From a virus: a stretch of DNA of 30,028 bases. Position 1 is the first letter of the stretch. Every line of letters begins with the position of its first letter. Below the pieces are notes generated by a model, which worked only from the letters and a program-made list of their open reading frames with translations, did not search any database and was not told the DNA's origin. A program made the translations under genes and the position numbers. Positions 15,933 through 23,777 of this stretch are shown one piece after another. The stretch spans positions 1 to 30,028 of the IMG/VR virus record IMGVR_UViG_3300020595_000137; one strand, 5' to 3'.

Positions 15933-16457
15933 ATGGCGTGTGCTTTAACAAAAGGAAGAAACGAACCCTGTAAGGATGTAGTAGGTGGTATCACTGCCGT
16001 TTACTTTGCTGACTTCGGGACATTAGGTGCGATCACCTATGATGTAACAGATACGGATGTGATTGATTCATTTGGAGGTACTCCAAGTTGGTTCAAGTTT
16101 GAGGTAAAAGGAAACTCTAGCTTTGAGCAGACAATTACTTCATCTCGTGAGAATGGGACTACATTCTTTGATCAGACATTGAGTCTTACATTTAAGAAGA
16201 TGACTAAGCAAACTCACAATGAGTTGAAGTTGATCTCTTATGCTAGACCTCATGTAGTAGTAGAGGATAACAACGGCAACAAGTTCCTAATGGGATTGGA
16301 TTATGGTGCTGAGGTTAATGGTGGTACAATCGTTACAGGAGCGGCTATGGGTGATTTGTCTGGATATACTTTGACAATGAATGCTCAGGAGAAGATTCCT
16401 GCTAACTTCGTAGATGCTACGATTACTGCTGATGCTTCAACTATTAGTGATATCTAA
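15933..16457 (+). CDS. Major tail tube protein (174 aa)
   Basis: Single-domain beta-rich protein: VGGITAVYFADFGTLGAI near the N-terminus, SSFEQTITSSRENGTTFFDQ in the middle, then YGAEVNGGTIVTGAAMGDLS. The pattern resembles tail tube proteins of Bacteroidota phages (from memory). It has its own terminator just after the stop, like the capsid gene before it, as expected for a second abundant structural protein. Moderately confident; it could also be a head decoration protein. Confidence 0.7.
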   Translation: MACALTKGRNEPCKDVVGGITAVYFADFGTLGAITYDVTDTDVIDSFGGTPSWFKFEVKGNSSFEQTITSSRENGTTFFDQTLSLTFKKMTKQTHNELKLISYARPHVVVEDNNGNKFLMGLDYGAEVNGGTIVTGAAMGDLSGYTLTMNAQEKIPANFVDATITADASTISDI

Positions 16458-16481
16458 GATCAGATCCTGATAGAATCAAAA

Positions 16482-16512
16482 AAGCCCTTCCTTTCGGAGG
16501 GGCTTCTTTTTT
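16482..16512 (+). terminator. Terminator after the tail tube gene
   Basis: AAGCCCTTCC (16482-16491), loop TTTC, GGAGGGGCTT (16496-16505) form a 10-bp stem with one G-U pair, followed by C then T6 (16507-16512). Confidence 0.85.
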
Positions 16513-16527
16513 GGTAGCAGTGCTACC
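16513..16527 (+). promoter_or_regulatory. Short hairpin right after the terminator
   Basis: GGTAGC-AGT-GCTACC, a perfect 6-bp stem with a 3-base loop, follows the T tract with no gap. It has no T tract of its own. It may be an operator or an mRNA 5' stabiliser for the next gene. Role unknown. Confidence 0.4.
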
Positions 16528-16570
16528 TAAGAGAGATGAACACTGCAAATGTAACCATTAAATATGTTTT

Positions 16571-16583
16571 GGGTTTTATAATT
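16571..16583 (+). promoter_or_regulatory. Recurring element GGGTTTTATAATT before the 16586 gene
   Basis: The same 13 bases occur at 11685-11697 and 19205-19217, and a close variant (GGGTTTTTTAATT) lies at 7496-7508. Here and at 7496 the element ends a few bases from the start codon of a late gene that follows a terminator. It is a candidate late promoter core or leader element, perhaps for the phage sigma factor. The other two copies lie inside small genes. Confidence 0.35.
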
Positions 16584-16585
16584 GT

Positions 16586-16939
16586 ATGATAATAGTAGAA
16601 GAATTTACTAATCCAACGATAAAGATGTATCTCAGGGACTTTACAACGGAGTCTTTTGAGATAGAGGTAATATCTGAGAATGATAGGAGTGATATCTATG
16701 AGCCTATAACAGGGACATATGATAGTTTTAGAAAAACGCTATCTTTCTCCTATGATACAAGTGTTTTGTATTCTGAGAATTTTTATGTAGTAAAAATCTG
16801 GGAAGTAGGAAAGGCTAAATTATTATCTCAGGATAAGATGTATGTAATTCCTTCAGGATCTGATGTAGCAACATATCAGCCAAAGATGACTACTAAAGAC
16901 AAGACTATGGATAACGAGTTTAAGATTTATGGAGAGTAA
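16586..16939 (+). CDS. Hypothetical structural-region protein (117 aa)
   Basis: Beta-rich, starting MIIVEEFTNPTIKMYLRDF, with no membrane span and no recognised motif. It lies after two terminators and before the portal gene, whose ATG overlaps its end by 11 bp. It may be a small head- or tail-associated protein with an Ig-like or jelly-roll fold. Not recognised. Confidence 0.6.
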   Translation: MIIVEEFTNPTIKMYLRDFTTESFEIEVISENDRSDIYEPITGTYDSFRKTLSFSYDTSVLYSENFYVVKIWEVGKAKLLSQDKMYVIPSGSDVATYQPKMTTKDKTMDNEFKIYGE

Positions 16940-18713
16940 TTTCAAGTTTGTTCAACTATCTAGCTATACTACTCCTGTAGTAAGTGAGAACCCTAGAAAG
17001 GGTTGGGTAGAGTATGGAGATGACAATGATTATTTTCAGTATCTGATTGATCGCTATAATGGATCGCCTACAAATAATGCAGTAATCTCTGGGATCATTG
17101 ATATGATCTTCGGTCAAGGTATTGATGCTACAGATTCAGGTAAGAATCCAGATGCTTATCTTCAGTTGAGAAAACTGATTAAGGATCAGGAGTTGAAGAA
17201 AGTAATCAATGACTACTACATGTTAGGCAATGGTGCTTTTCAGTTGATCTACAATCAGAATAAGACTAAGATCGTTGAGGTATACCATATGCCTGTAGAG
17301 ACTCTTAGAGCAGAGAAGTGTAATGATGAGGGAGAGGTTGAGGCATATTACTATGCTTATGATTGGAGTCAAGTACGAAGTAAGAAGGGTGTTGATCGCA
17401 TTCCTGCTTTTGGCTATGGCGCACAAGGAGATAAGGTTGAGATCTTATACTTCAGACCTTATCGCAGTGGCTCTTACTATTACTCCCCTGTTGATTATCA
17501 AGGTGCTTTACCTTATGCTGAATTAGAGGGTGAGGTAGCAAACTACCATATCAATAACATCAAGAATGGACTTGCTCCTTCTATGATTGTGAACTTCAAT
17601 AATGGAGTCCCTCCAGAGGAGGAAAGAGATATCATAGAATCACAGATTAAGCAGAAGTGGGGAGGTACATCTAATGCAGGGAAGTTTATCCTAGCATTTA
17701 ATGATAGTGCGGATACTGCTGCTTCTATTGAAGCGATTCAGTTATCTGATGCTCATAATCAATATCAGTTCCTATCTCAGGAGTCTCAGCAGAAGGTCCT
17801 AGTAGGTCATAGAATCACTTCTCCTATGTTATTCGGGGTAAAGGATCAGACAGGTCTAGGAAATAATGCTGATGAGATTAAAACGGCATTCACCTTGTTT
17901 GATAATAGTGTGATCAGACCTAAGCAGAATCAGGTGATCAATGCTCTGGATCAGATCCTAGCCTTCAATAATGTTGCTTTGAATCTATACTTCAAGACTC
18001 TTACTCCTTTGGAGTTTACAGATGTTGAGGATGTAACGGATCAGGAAGTGATTGAGGAAGAAACAGGAATCAAGATGAGTGCTGAATTCACTAAGGAGGA
18101 TGAGGCTCAATGGTTAGAATACCTTGCTGATAAGGGTGAGGATATCAATGAAGAGGAATGGGAGTTAACTGCGGTGCAGGATGTGGATGATCCAGATAAT
18201 GAGGATCAGATCGTAGAAGCGATAACATCGGTTAGTATGGCTGCAGTGAGTTCCTATGGTGATGCTGAGGAGAGATCTTCAGGTGATGCAGGGATGTTTA
18301 AGATTCGCTATAGATATACAGGATCATTGAGCGGTAATAGCAGAACCTTCTGTGTTGAGATGGTTGGATTATCTGATTCAGGTAAAGTCTATAGAAAAGA
18401 GGATATCAATCAGATGAGTTTCTCTGGAGTTAATGGTCAGTTCGCACCGAAGGGAAGAAGCACATATTCTATCTTCAAGTATAAGGGCGGAGCATATTGT
18501 CATCACAAGTGGCAGCGACTCATTTACATGAGAAAGAGATCAGGAGGTAAATTCTTGCCTAAGAGTGAAACGGAGGCATTAGAGAATGATAAGAGAGTAG
18601 CACCTTCACAGGCTTCGGCAGCAGGTGTTCCAGATTCAAAGATTAATCCTAAGGATTATGGTACTGCGAATACTCGCCCTATAGATATGCCTAACAGAGG
18701 AAAATTGAACTAA
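16929..18713 (+). CDS. Portal protein with extra C-terminal domain (594 aa)
   Basis: Portal-type N-terminus and core: GWVEYGDDNDYFQYLIDRYN, then an early helical part, INDYYMLGNGAFQLIYN, EVYHMPVETLRAEKC, and KVLVGHRITSPMLFGVKDQT (about residues 290-309). From about residue 450 to 560 an extra domain follows: FKIRYRYTGSLSGNSRTFC, VYRKEDINQMSF, and YKGGAYCHHKWQRLIYM, with conserved-looking Cys and His. From memory this tail domain is shared by several Bacteroidota phage head proteins. The portal normally lies right after terL, but here it lies 10.6 kb downstream of it, past the tail and capsid genes. Confidence 0.8.
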   Translation: MESNFKFVQLSSYTTPVVSENPRKGWVEYGDDNDYFQYLIDRYNGSPTNNAVISGIIDMIFGQGIDATDSGKNPDAYLQLRKLIKDQELKKVINDYYMLGNGAFQLIYNQNKTKIVEVYHMPVETLRAEKCNDEGEVEAYYYAYDWSQVRSKKGVDRIPAFGYGAQGDKVEILYFRPYRSGSYYYSPVDYQGALPYAELEGEVANYHINNIKNGLAPSMIVNFNNGVPPEEERDIIESQIKQKWGGTSNAGKFILAFNDSADTAASIEAIQLSDAHNQYQFLSQESQQKVLVGHRITSPMLFGVKDQTGLGNNADEIKTAFTLFDNSVIRPKQNQVINALDQILAFNNVALNLYFKTLTPLEFTDVEDVTDQEVIEEETGIKMSAEFTKEDEAQWLEYLADKGEDINEEEWELTAVQDVDDPDNEDQIVEAITSVSMAAVSSYGDAEERSSGDAGMFKIRYRYTGSLSGNSRTFCVEMVGLSDSGKVYRKEDINQMSFSGVNGQFAPKGRSTYSIFKYKGGAYCHHKWQRLIYMRKRSGGKFLPKSETEALENDKRVAPSQASAAGVPDSKINPKDYGTANTRPIDMPNRGKLN

Positions 18714-18714
18714 T

Positions 18715-19215
18715 ATGTCACAGGTATTATTTGTATCGCCAAGCGATGTTATAAAGAGAACAGGGATCAATGGTAATGTTGATCGTGATCAGATGATTCA
18801 ATTCATTAAGATCGCTCAGGATATCCATATCCAGAACATTCTAGGGACTAGATTATTCAATAAGATTGCTAGTGATATCTCAGCAGATACATTGACAGGA
18901 GACTATCTAAGCCTTTTCACGAACTATATTCAGGATATGGTAATCCACTATTCAACGATAGAGATATTGCCTTACATCCATTATAAAGTAGCAAATGGAG
19001 GCATCTATACTAAGGGTGCTGAGAATGGTACAAGTGTTACAAAGGAGGATCTAGATTATCTGATCCAAAAGGAGCGAGATATCGCAGAGCATTATTCTAG
19101 AAGATTCGTAGATCATATGGCTTTCTATAGTTCAAGATATCCAGAATACAACACATCTTCTAATGATGATATGTATCCTAGTAAGAATCAGAACTTCAAT
19201 GGATGGGTTTTATAA
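18715..19215 (+). CDS. Head-tail connector (gp6-like, 166 aa)
   Basis: All-helical small protein: start SQVLFVSPSDVIKRTGINGN, then RDQMIQFIKIAQDIHIQNIL, an early G-T-R-L-F, and a helical end. This matches the head-completion adaptor (HK97 gp6-like) arrangement seen after portal genes in Bacteroidota phages. Begins two bases after the portal stop. Confidence 0.65.
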   Translation: MSQVLFVSPSDVIKRTGINGNVDRDQMIQFIKIAQDIHIQNILGTRLFNKIASDISADTLTGDYLSLFTNYIQDMVIHYSTIEILPYIHYKVANGGIYTKGAENGTSVTKEDLDYLIQKERDIAEHYSRRFVDHMAFYSSRYPEYNTSSNDDMYPSKNQNFNGWVL

Positions 19216-19298
19216 TTAAGAATACTTACAAGCCTAAGCAGGAGAACATCCAGAAGCTAAAGAAGTATCTCATGAAAAAGAATAAGAAGAATGGCTAA
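19203..19298 (+). CDS. Tiny Lys-rich protein (31 aa)
   Basis: ATG lies inside the end of the connector gene. The product starts MGFIIKNTYKPKQENIQKLK and is strongly basic. It overlaps the next small gene. The first codons coincide with the recurring GGGTTTTATAATT element. Weak support, since it could be only leader sequence. Confidence 0.35.
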   Translation: MGFIIKNTYKPKQENIQKLKKYLMKKNKKNG

Positions 19299-19398
19299 TA
19301 CAATTAATTGGGGAGAGATCTATTCATCTACTGAGTGGGGAGATGGAGTTACAAACAATACTATTAATTGGGGTGATACCTACGCTGATTTAGTTTAA
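19291..19398 (+). CDS. Tiny repeat protein (35 aa)
   Basis: MANTINWGEIYSSTEWGDG then NNTINWGDTYADLV: an (N)TINWG-(E/D)-x-Y unit appears twice. Small proteins of this kind precede tail-fibre genes in related phages, from memory. Possibly a tail-tip accessory. The internal repeat supports translation. Confidence 0.5.
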   Translation: MANTINWGEIYSSTEWGDGVTNNTINWGDTYADLV

Positions 19399-19413
19399 TA
19401 AAATAGAAACAAC

Positions 19414-19773
19414 ATGGCTAGTATTAATTTAGTAGTAAAGGAGACTCTAAACATCACCTGCATGAAGCAGGATACTTTTAAGTTGAATATGGATTGGGTA
19501 GATGGTAATAATAATCCTATTGATCTGACAGGATATACTTTTAAATCTCAGGTTAAGACATCGGATGTCGCTCCTACCTCAATACTTACTTTTGATGATA
19601 GTGATTTCACTAAGGATGCCTCTGGTAATTTACTTATGAGTAAGTCTGCTGCTGATATGAATATCAGTGCAGGTAAATACTTTTATGATCTTCAAGTAAC
19701 TGAAACGGCAACAGGTGATGTATCCACTTGGCTTGGAGGTTTATTTATAGTACAAGAGGATGTTACTGAATGA
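19414..19773 (+). CDS. BppU-like baseplate/tail domain protein (119 aa)
   Basis: Ig/jelly-roll-like: FKLNMDWVDGNNNPIDLTGY, then a polar middle and AGKYFYDLQVTETATGDVST. The (D)LTGYTFKSQV-x(n)-G-x-Y-x-Y-D-L-x-V pattern is that of phage baseplate upper-protein N-domains, which connect receptor-binding proteins. Its stop overlaps the next ATG (ATGA). Codon use is that of the main genome, before the switch at about 20.0 kb. Confidence 0.65.
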   Translation: MASINLVVKETLNITCMKQDTFKLNMDWVDGNNNPIDLTGYTFKSQVKTSDVAPTSILTFDDSDFTKDASGNLLMSKSAADMNISAGKYFYDLQVTETATGDVSTWLGGLFIVQEDVTE

Positions 19774-20543
19774 GTGTAACGATCAACTTAATAGAAGGTA
19801 ATGAAGTTACCATACAGAGGCAAGACCCTGTAGAGGTAACATTGCAGAATGTACTTGCGAATCAGGTAACCATTCAGCAGGAATCTCCTATTGCAGTTAC
19901 ATTACAAAACACTACACCTAACCAAGTCAACATTCAGCAGCAGAATAATGTAGGGGTAACGCTCCAGAACATTGTGCCTAATTCCGTTGTAGTGAGCAAT
20001 GGCTTAAGCGGTGGTGGAAGTTGGGGAAGCATCACAGGAACGATTACCGACCAAACCGATTTGGTTACTTATGTGAATCGTGCGGTGCCGCAGTTCTTAA
20101 TGACCTCGCAAGATGGTACGGAGTTTACTATTGTGGTGACTAACGATGGGCAGTTGCTTGTTATTCCCGAAGGTTCAACGGCTCCAACGATTATTGGTAT
20201 TCCTACCATCAGCGGAACGGAAGCGGTATGGTATACTTTATTGGCAGTTCCCGCAGCGGTTACGGGAAGCCCTACACCGACAAGAGCGTGGCAATGGCAA
20301 CGCAGTAGCAACGGCACCGATTGGGTGGATATCACGGGTGCGACATCAATCAGTTATTTGCTTGTAGATTTAGACGGCAATAATTACATCAGAGTAAAGC
20401 AGACCGAGAGCAATGTTCTTGGAAGCGTAACGGCAGAAAGTGCGAGCACGGGTGTTATATTCCCATCGCAGTTCAGCACTACGCAATGGCAAAATATCAC
20501 CCCCGTATTATGGGAGGAACTAACGACACAAACTTGGAATTAA
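19770..20543 (+). CDS. Tail fibre/baseplate protein with short N-terminal repeats (257 aa)
   Basis: Residues about 1-75 hold three or more copies of a VTIQ-x(n)-VTLQN unit, apparently a beta repeat. Then SNGLSGGGSWGSITG leads to a beta-rich part with an Ig-like stretch (TPTRAWQWQRSSNGTDWVD). The base composition changes inside this gene, near 19.98-20.04 kb: before it the codons match the genome, after it there are many ACC, CGG, GCG and CCC codons. This looks like a recombination joint within one protein. Probably part of the host-binding apparatus. Confidence 0.65.
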   Translation: MSVTINLIEGNEVTIQRQDPVEVTLQNVLANQVTIQQESPIAVTLQNTTPNQVNIQQQNNVGVTLQNIVPNSVVVSNGLSGGGSWGSITGTITDQTDLVTYVNRAVPQFLMTSQDGTEFTIVVTNDGQLLVIPEGSTAPTIIGIPTISGTEAVWYTLLAVPAAVTGSPTPTRAWQWQRSSNGTDWVDITGATSISYLLVDLDGNNYIRVKQTESNVLGSVTAESASTGVIFPSQFSTTQWQNITPVLWEELTTQTWN

Positions 20544-20544
20544 A

Positions 20545-22026
20545 ATGGGTACATCATTAAGCGGTTTAACACCCGCAACTACATTTGACGGATTACTTAA
20601 AACGAGCGATAACGAACCTATTGGCGCAACGCTAAAAACCATTAGCGATGGTAGTGGTGTGGATAGTGTGTTGCAGTTGAGCGATAGTGCTTTGAGTATT
20701 GGTGGTGCGACTACTATTGTAGGGACGGGTAATGATAACACTACAACGGCATTGCTTGTGCAGAATAGTGATGCAACGGAGTTGTTGAAGGTTGATGATA
20801 GTGGAGTCTCTACAATAAATGGTTCTTTAATTGTTGACTTTTTTACCTTTAATGGTAATAAGTTAACTGCTTCATTAGGTATGAAAGCCCTTATGCAGAA
20901 TGGTGGTTTTGCTATTAGTAATGACTCTACTGGTGCACCAGCATCAACGATGGCATACATCAAAGGAAGCGGAGCAACTTCAGCAACCACCTCTTTGTTG
21001 GTGCAGGATAGTGCGGGGACGGATGCATTTGAAGTTAAAGACAATTTAGCCTCATACGCATACGGAGGGCTATATTCGTCAATTACCCGTGTAAATTATA
21101 TTAACACATATAACAACGCTTATAGCGTAATGCAAACGCACGGAGCAGATGGAAACGCAAGTTTTCATAAGTCCGTTGCAGTAGGTCAAACAACCACCCC
21201 AACCGCCCGATTACATATTAAGGGAAGTGGAGCAAGTTCAGCAACCACGGCATTGGTTGTAAAGAATAGCGGAGAAGAAACAATGTTTAGCGTTCGTGAT
21301 GATAAGACTATTCAAATGGATGGTTCTCGTTTTACTTTTAATTCAAGCGCGTTCACTTCATATGCTGACATATTGTTAAACACCGATTTAGCGGTAGGTA
21401 CTACAACCATAGCAGCAAACACAAGGGCGCATATCAAAGGCTCTGGCGCAACCTCTGCCACCACCGCACTATTGGTGCAGAATTCAGCGGGGACGGAGTT
21501 GTTGAAGGTTACTGATGATGGTAGTGTAATAAATAATGGCGGCGGTTCTTTATCGGCTAATACCGCTTTCGGTGGCGGTGCATTAGTGTCCAATACAACT
21601 GCGATAAGAAATACAGCAATAGGCAATGACACTTTATCGCTCAACACAACAGCTGGAGAAAATACAGCGGTAGGGTTTCAATCTTTAAGAGCAAATTTGC
21701 AAGGAGTTGCGAATACCGCTATTGGCTCTCAATCATTGACTCAAGCTCAGTATGCGGGGTACAATGTCGCAATAGGAACGGATTCTTTAAGAACTAATAC
21801 GACGGGTGATAGTAATACCGCAATTGGTACTGGTACAAATTCGGGAAACTTTAATGGAAGCGTTATATTAGGAAGGTCAGCAACGGCTACGGCAGACAAT
21901 CAATTTGTTGTAGGTAGTTCAGCTATTAATGCAGGAACAATAACAACCGAAGCCGTCACCTCGGATGCAACTTGGGAAGTGGTTATAAACGGCACGGCAT
22001 ACAAAGTGCTATTGAAAGCAGTATAA
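20545..22026 (+). CDS. Long tail fibre with repeats (493 aa)
   Basis: Contains a repeated unit of the form (H)IKGSGATSATTALLVQNS-AGTELLKV at about residues 55-85, 133-165, 223-255 and 294-325, then head-domain-like repeats (NTAIGNDTLSLNTT, NTAVGFQSL, NTAIGSQSL, NVAIGTDSL) of the YadA/trimeric adhesin style. These form trimeric beta structures. The gene therefore encodes a trimeric receptor-binding fibre. It has foreign-looking codon use and no GATC site. The short C-terminus (WEVVINGTAYKVLLKAV) lacks an evident S74 chaperone domain. Confidence 0.8.
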   Translation: MGTSLSGLTPATTFDGLLKTSDNEPIGATLKTISDGSGVDSVLQLSDSALSIGGATTIVGTGNDNTTTALLVQNSDATELLKVDDSGVSTINGSLIVDFFTFNGNKLTASLGMKALMQNGGFAISNDSTGAPASTMAYIKGSGATSATTSLLVQDSAGTDAFEVKDNLASYAYGGLYSSITRVNYINTYNNAYSVMQTHGADGNASFHKSVAVGQTTTPTARLHIKGSGASSATTALVVKNSGEETMFSVRDDKTIQMDGSRFTFNSSAFTSYADILLNTDLAVGTTTIAANTRAHIKGSGATSATTALLVQNSAGTELLKVTDDGSVINNGGGSLSANTAFGGGALVSNTTAIRNTAIGNDTLSLNTTAGENTAVGFQSLRANLQGVANTAIGSQSLTQAQYAGYNVAIGTDSLRTNTTGDSNTAIGTGTNSGNFNGSVILGRSATATADNQFVVGSSAINAGTITTEAVTSDATWEVVINGTAYKVLLKAV

Positions 22027-22061
22027 TTTTCTAACTTTATATTTTTAAAAAACAAACGATT

Positions 22062-22400
22062 ATGTACATCAAAATCAATTCAGCGGTTAACCTTTCAAGC
22101 GGTTTATCAATTCCAAGCGGTAGCGTTGTAGCTATTGCCGAAGGATATGCAGATGTTAAAAGCGAAAAAGACGGAATCATTCCCGCTCAAGTAGCAACAT
22201 TCCTTTACGCAAGTGAAGATGCTTACAACAATGATTTAGCACCCGTTCAAGGTGTGGCAGACTTCAACCCCGTATTCAGCGGTTTAGAATTAGCCGTTGC
22301 AAACTATGAGACCGACCCAGCACAAACGCTTTTAATCAATGCCGTAAAAGGTGCGTTGGTAGAAGTTTATGGCGAGGCGAATGTTGAGGTAGTAGCTTAA
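22062..22400 (+). CDS. Hypothetical fibre-associated protein (112 aa)
   Basis: Starts MYIKINSAVNLSSGLSIPSG after an AT-rich leader (TTTTTAAAAAACAAACGATT) with no Shine-Dalgarno. Small, Ala/Val-rich, of unknown fold. It keeps the same unlike-genome codon use as the fibre and belongs to the cassette. Possibly a fibre-assembly chaperone or tip protein (inference from position only). Confidence 0.6.
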   Translation: MYIKINSAVNLSSGLSIPSGSVVAIAEGYADVKSEKDGIIPAQVATFLYASEDAYNNDLAPVQGVADFNPVFSGLELAVANYETDPAQTLLINAVKGALVEVYGEANVEVVA

Positions 22401-22540
22401 TGAAAACTCGCTACAATGTCCCTCAAGATAAACGCAGGGGATGCCTTTGCAAAGATGGTAGGCGGTATTCTAGAGAATGCTGCAAGGGTGATTATGTTAA
22501 TCAGGGCATTGGTAATATCACGAAGGATGAAACTCAGTAA
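22400..22540 (+). CDS. Tiny Cys-rich protein (46 aa)
   Basis: ATG overlaps the previous TAA (taATG). The product has RRGCLCKDG (Cys15, Cys17) and SRECCKGDYVNQGIG (Cys27, Cys28): a compact C-x-C...CC protein. From memory, a Cys-rich peptide of this pattern follows fibre genes in other Bacteroidota phages, but no function is known. A different, longer frame here (start 22416) would extend the M15 peptidase and is not supported. Confidence 0.6.
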   Translation: MKTRYNVPQDKRRGCLCKDGRRYSRECCKGDYVNQGIGNITKDETQ

Positions 22541-22973
22541 GAATCTTACATTAGGAGAAGCAACAAAATCACATACTGCGATAAAGTATGGGATAAGCAA
22601 TAAGCCCTCTGGAGAGCATCTGTCTAACTTGATCCAGATAGCTAGTAAGATATTCCAACCTGTAAGAGATCACTTCCAGAAGCCTATCATAGTGAGTTCA
22701 GGATATAGATCTCAAGCATTGAATGATATCATAGGAGGTGCATCAGCATCTCAGCATTCAAAAGGTGAGGCTTTAGATTTAGATGGATCAGTAGAGAACT
22801 TCCTGATCTTTGAATACATAAAGAATAATCTGGAGTTTGACCAACTGATATGGGAATTTGGAGATGATGAGAACCCTGATTGGGTTCATGTCTCTTACAA
22901 ATCAGAGGACAATAGAGGAGAGGTCCTTCAAGCCGTTAGGCAGAATGGTAAGGTGATCTACAAGAGATGGTAA
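22527..22973 (+). CDS. Endolysin, M15 family zinc D-Ala-D-Ala peptidase (148 aa)
   Basis: Cuts peptidoglycan cross-links. Seen with start at ATG 22527: MKLSKNLTLGE (usual N-terminus), SSGYRSQALNDIIGGASAS (58-76), the zinc-ligand pair SQHSKGEALDLD (His77, Asp84), and DWVHVSY (His121). All match the M15_3 family. The frame stays open to 22416, but the added residues are not typical and would overlap the 46-aa Cys-rich gene in another frame. It is followed by small membrane proteins, a lysis cassette. Confidence 0.9.
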   Translation: MKLSKNLTLGEATKSHTAIKYGISNKPSGEHLSNLIQIASKIFQPVRDHFQKPIIVSSGYRSQALNDIIGGASASQHSKGEALDLDGSVENFLIFEYIKNNLEFDQLIWEFGDDENPDWVHVSYKSEDNRGEVLQAVRQNGKVIYKRW

Positions 22974-23359
22974 GAAGATGCTTAAATAATCTGAAGGAGA
23001 TCTTCCTGTATGCGGATTCTCAGCCTACTGAGATTATGCTAGGGATGTTGAATTTCATTCTTTTGCTTCCTGCGACTATGATAGAATTGGGATGGATTCC
23101 TATCTATCAGATCTCAGGGATTCTAGCAGGTGGGTATCAGTTATTTGCAGTTGCAAGGCAGGATATCTCAATGAGGAGAAATGCTTCTTTTCTAAGTTTT
23201 GTGGTTTTTACTATGACAATAGTATTGTACGGATCTTGCGGATACTTCTGGAGATCAGCATCACATTGGGGATGGGTAGTCTTATGGCTTTCATCATTGA
23301 GTAGCGTAAAAAGAGTAACAACAGAATACTACCATAGGAAATGGAACAACAAGGCATAA
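22967..23359 (+). CDS. Membrane protein, holin candidate (130 aa)
   Basis: Three to four hydrophobic segments (around residues 27-40, 45-60, 72-92 and 98-112). It overlaps the endolysin by 7 bp and the next gene by 19 bp. Its position in a lysis cassette makes a holin or an envelope-modifying protein plausible. No family recognised. Confidence 0.55.
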   Translation: MVRRCLNNLKEIFLYADSQPTEIMLGMLNFILLLPATMIELGWIPIYQISGILAGGYQLFAVARQDISMRRNASFLSFVVFTMTIVLYGSCGYFWRSASHWGWVVLWLSSLSSVKRVTTEYYHRKWNNKA

Positions 23360-23619
23360 TCATTGCAATAGTTACTGCTCTTACAAGCGGTGCTGCTTGG
23401 AAGTTTTGGGAGCAAAGAATGAAAGCAAAGCAAGAGGAGAAGGAGCAAACCAGAGCAGAGGACTTTGCATATCGTGATGATCTGAAGAGTAGAGTAGCGA
23501 GATTAGAGCAGTTGTTAGAGGAGAGTAATACGAAGGTATTGGAACTTACTGCTGAGGTTCATGCGCTGAGAACTGAGGTGGGGTTTCTAAAAAAAGAAAA
23601 CGATAGATTACGAGGATGA
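23341..23619 (+). CDS. Membrane-anchored coiled-coil protein (92 aa)
   Basis: N-terminal hydrophobic span (IIIAIVTALTSGAAW, residues 6-20) followed by a charged coiled coil of about 65 residues ending LKKENDRLRG. The shape resembles an i-spanin (Rz-like) or a holin-associated protein. Overlaps both neighbours. Confidence 0.5.
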   Translation: MEQQGIIIAIVTALTSGAAWKFWEQRMKAKQEEKEQTRAEDFAYRDDLKSRVARLEQLLEESNTKVLELTAEVHALRTEVGFLKKENDRLRG

Positions 23620-23777
23620 TAGATAGAATTTTAAAGAATTGGAAAACGACTGCCGTAGGAGCAGTATTATTCGCAGCAGGTATTATATTGGTGGCTATGG
23701 AGAAGGCTTCATTGACTGAAGCAGGAACATTCTTTGGTGTAGCCTTTATGTTATTCTTTTCTAAAGACAAATTATGA
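23616..23777 (+). CDS. Small membrane protein, holin candidate (53 aa)
   Basis: ATG overlaps the previous stop (ATGA). Starts MIDRILKNWKTTAVGAVLFA and has two short hydrophobic stretches (about 12-28 and 36-48) with a charged C-terminus (SKDKL). Fits a class II-like pinholin or holin, with endolysin and spanin candidates nearby; three membrane candidates in a row make the assignment uncertain. Confidence 0.55.
   Translation: MIDRILKNWKTTAVGAVLFAAGIILVAMEKASLTEAGTFFGVAFMLFFSKDKL

Noticed and set aside
17323-17526. Alternative + frame inside the portal gene
   Set aside because: It lies wholly within the portal in another frame, with a hydrophobic, motif-free translation. The portal frame carries clear family features there.
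20520-21044. Long open frame on the - strand inside the fibre gene (174 codons)
   Set aside because: It mirrors the repeat-rich fibre gene on the + strand, all other genes are +, and its translation is low-complexity Val/Pro/Leu-rich with no motif.
22416-22526. N-terminal extension of the M15 endolysin
   Set aside because: The family normally begins near MKLSKNLTL. The extension overlaps the better-supported Cys-rich gene in another frame.
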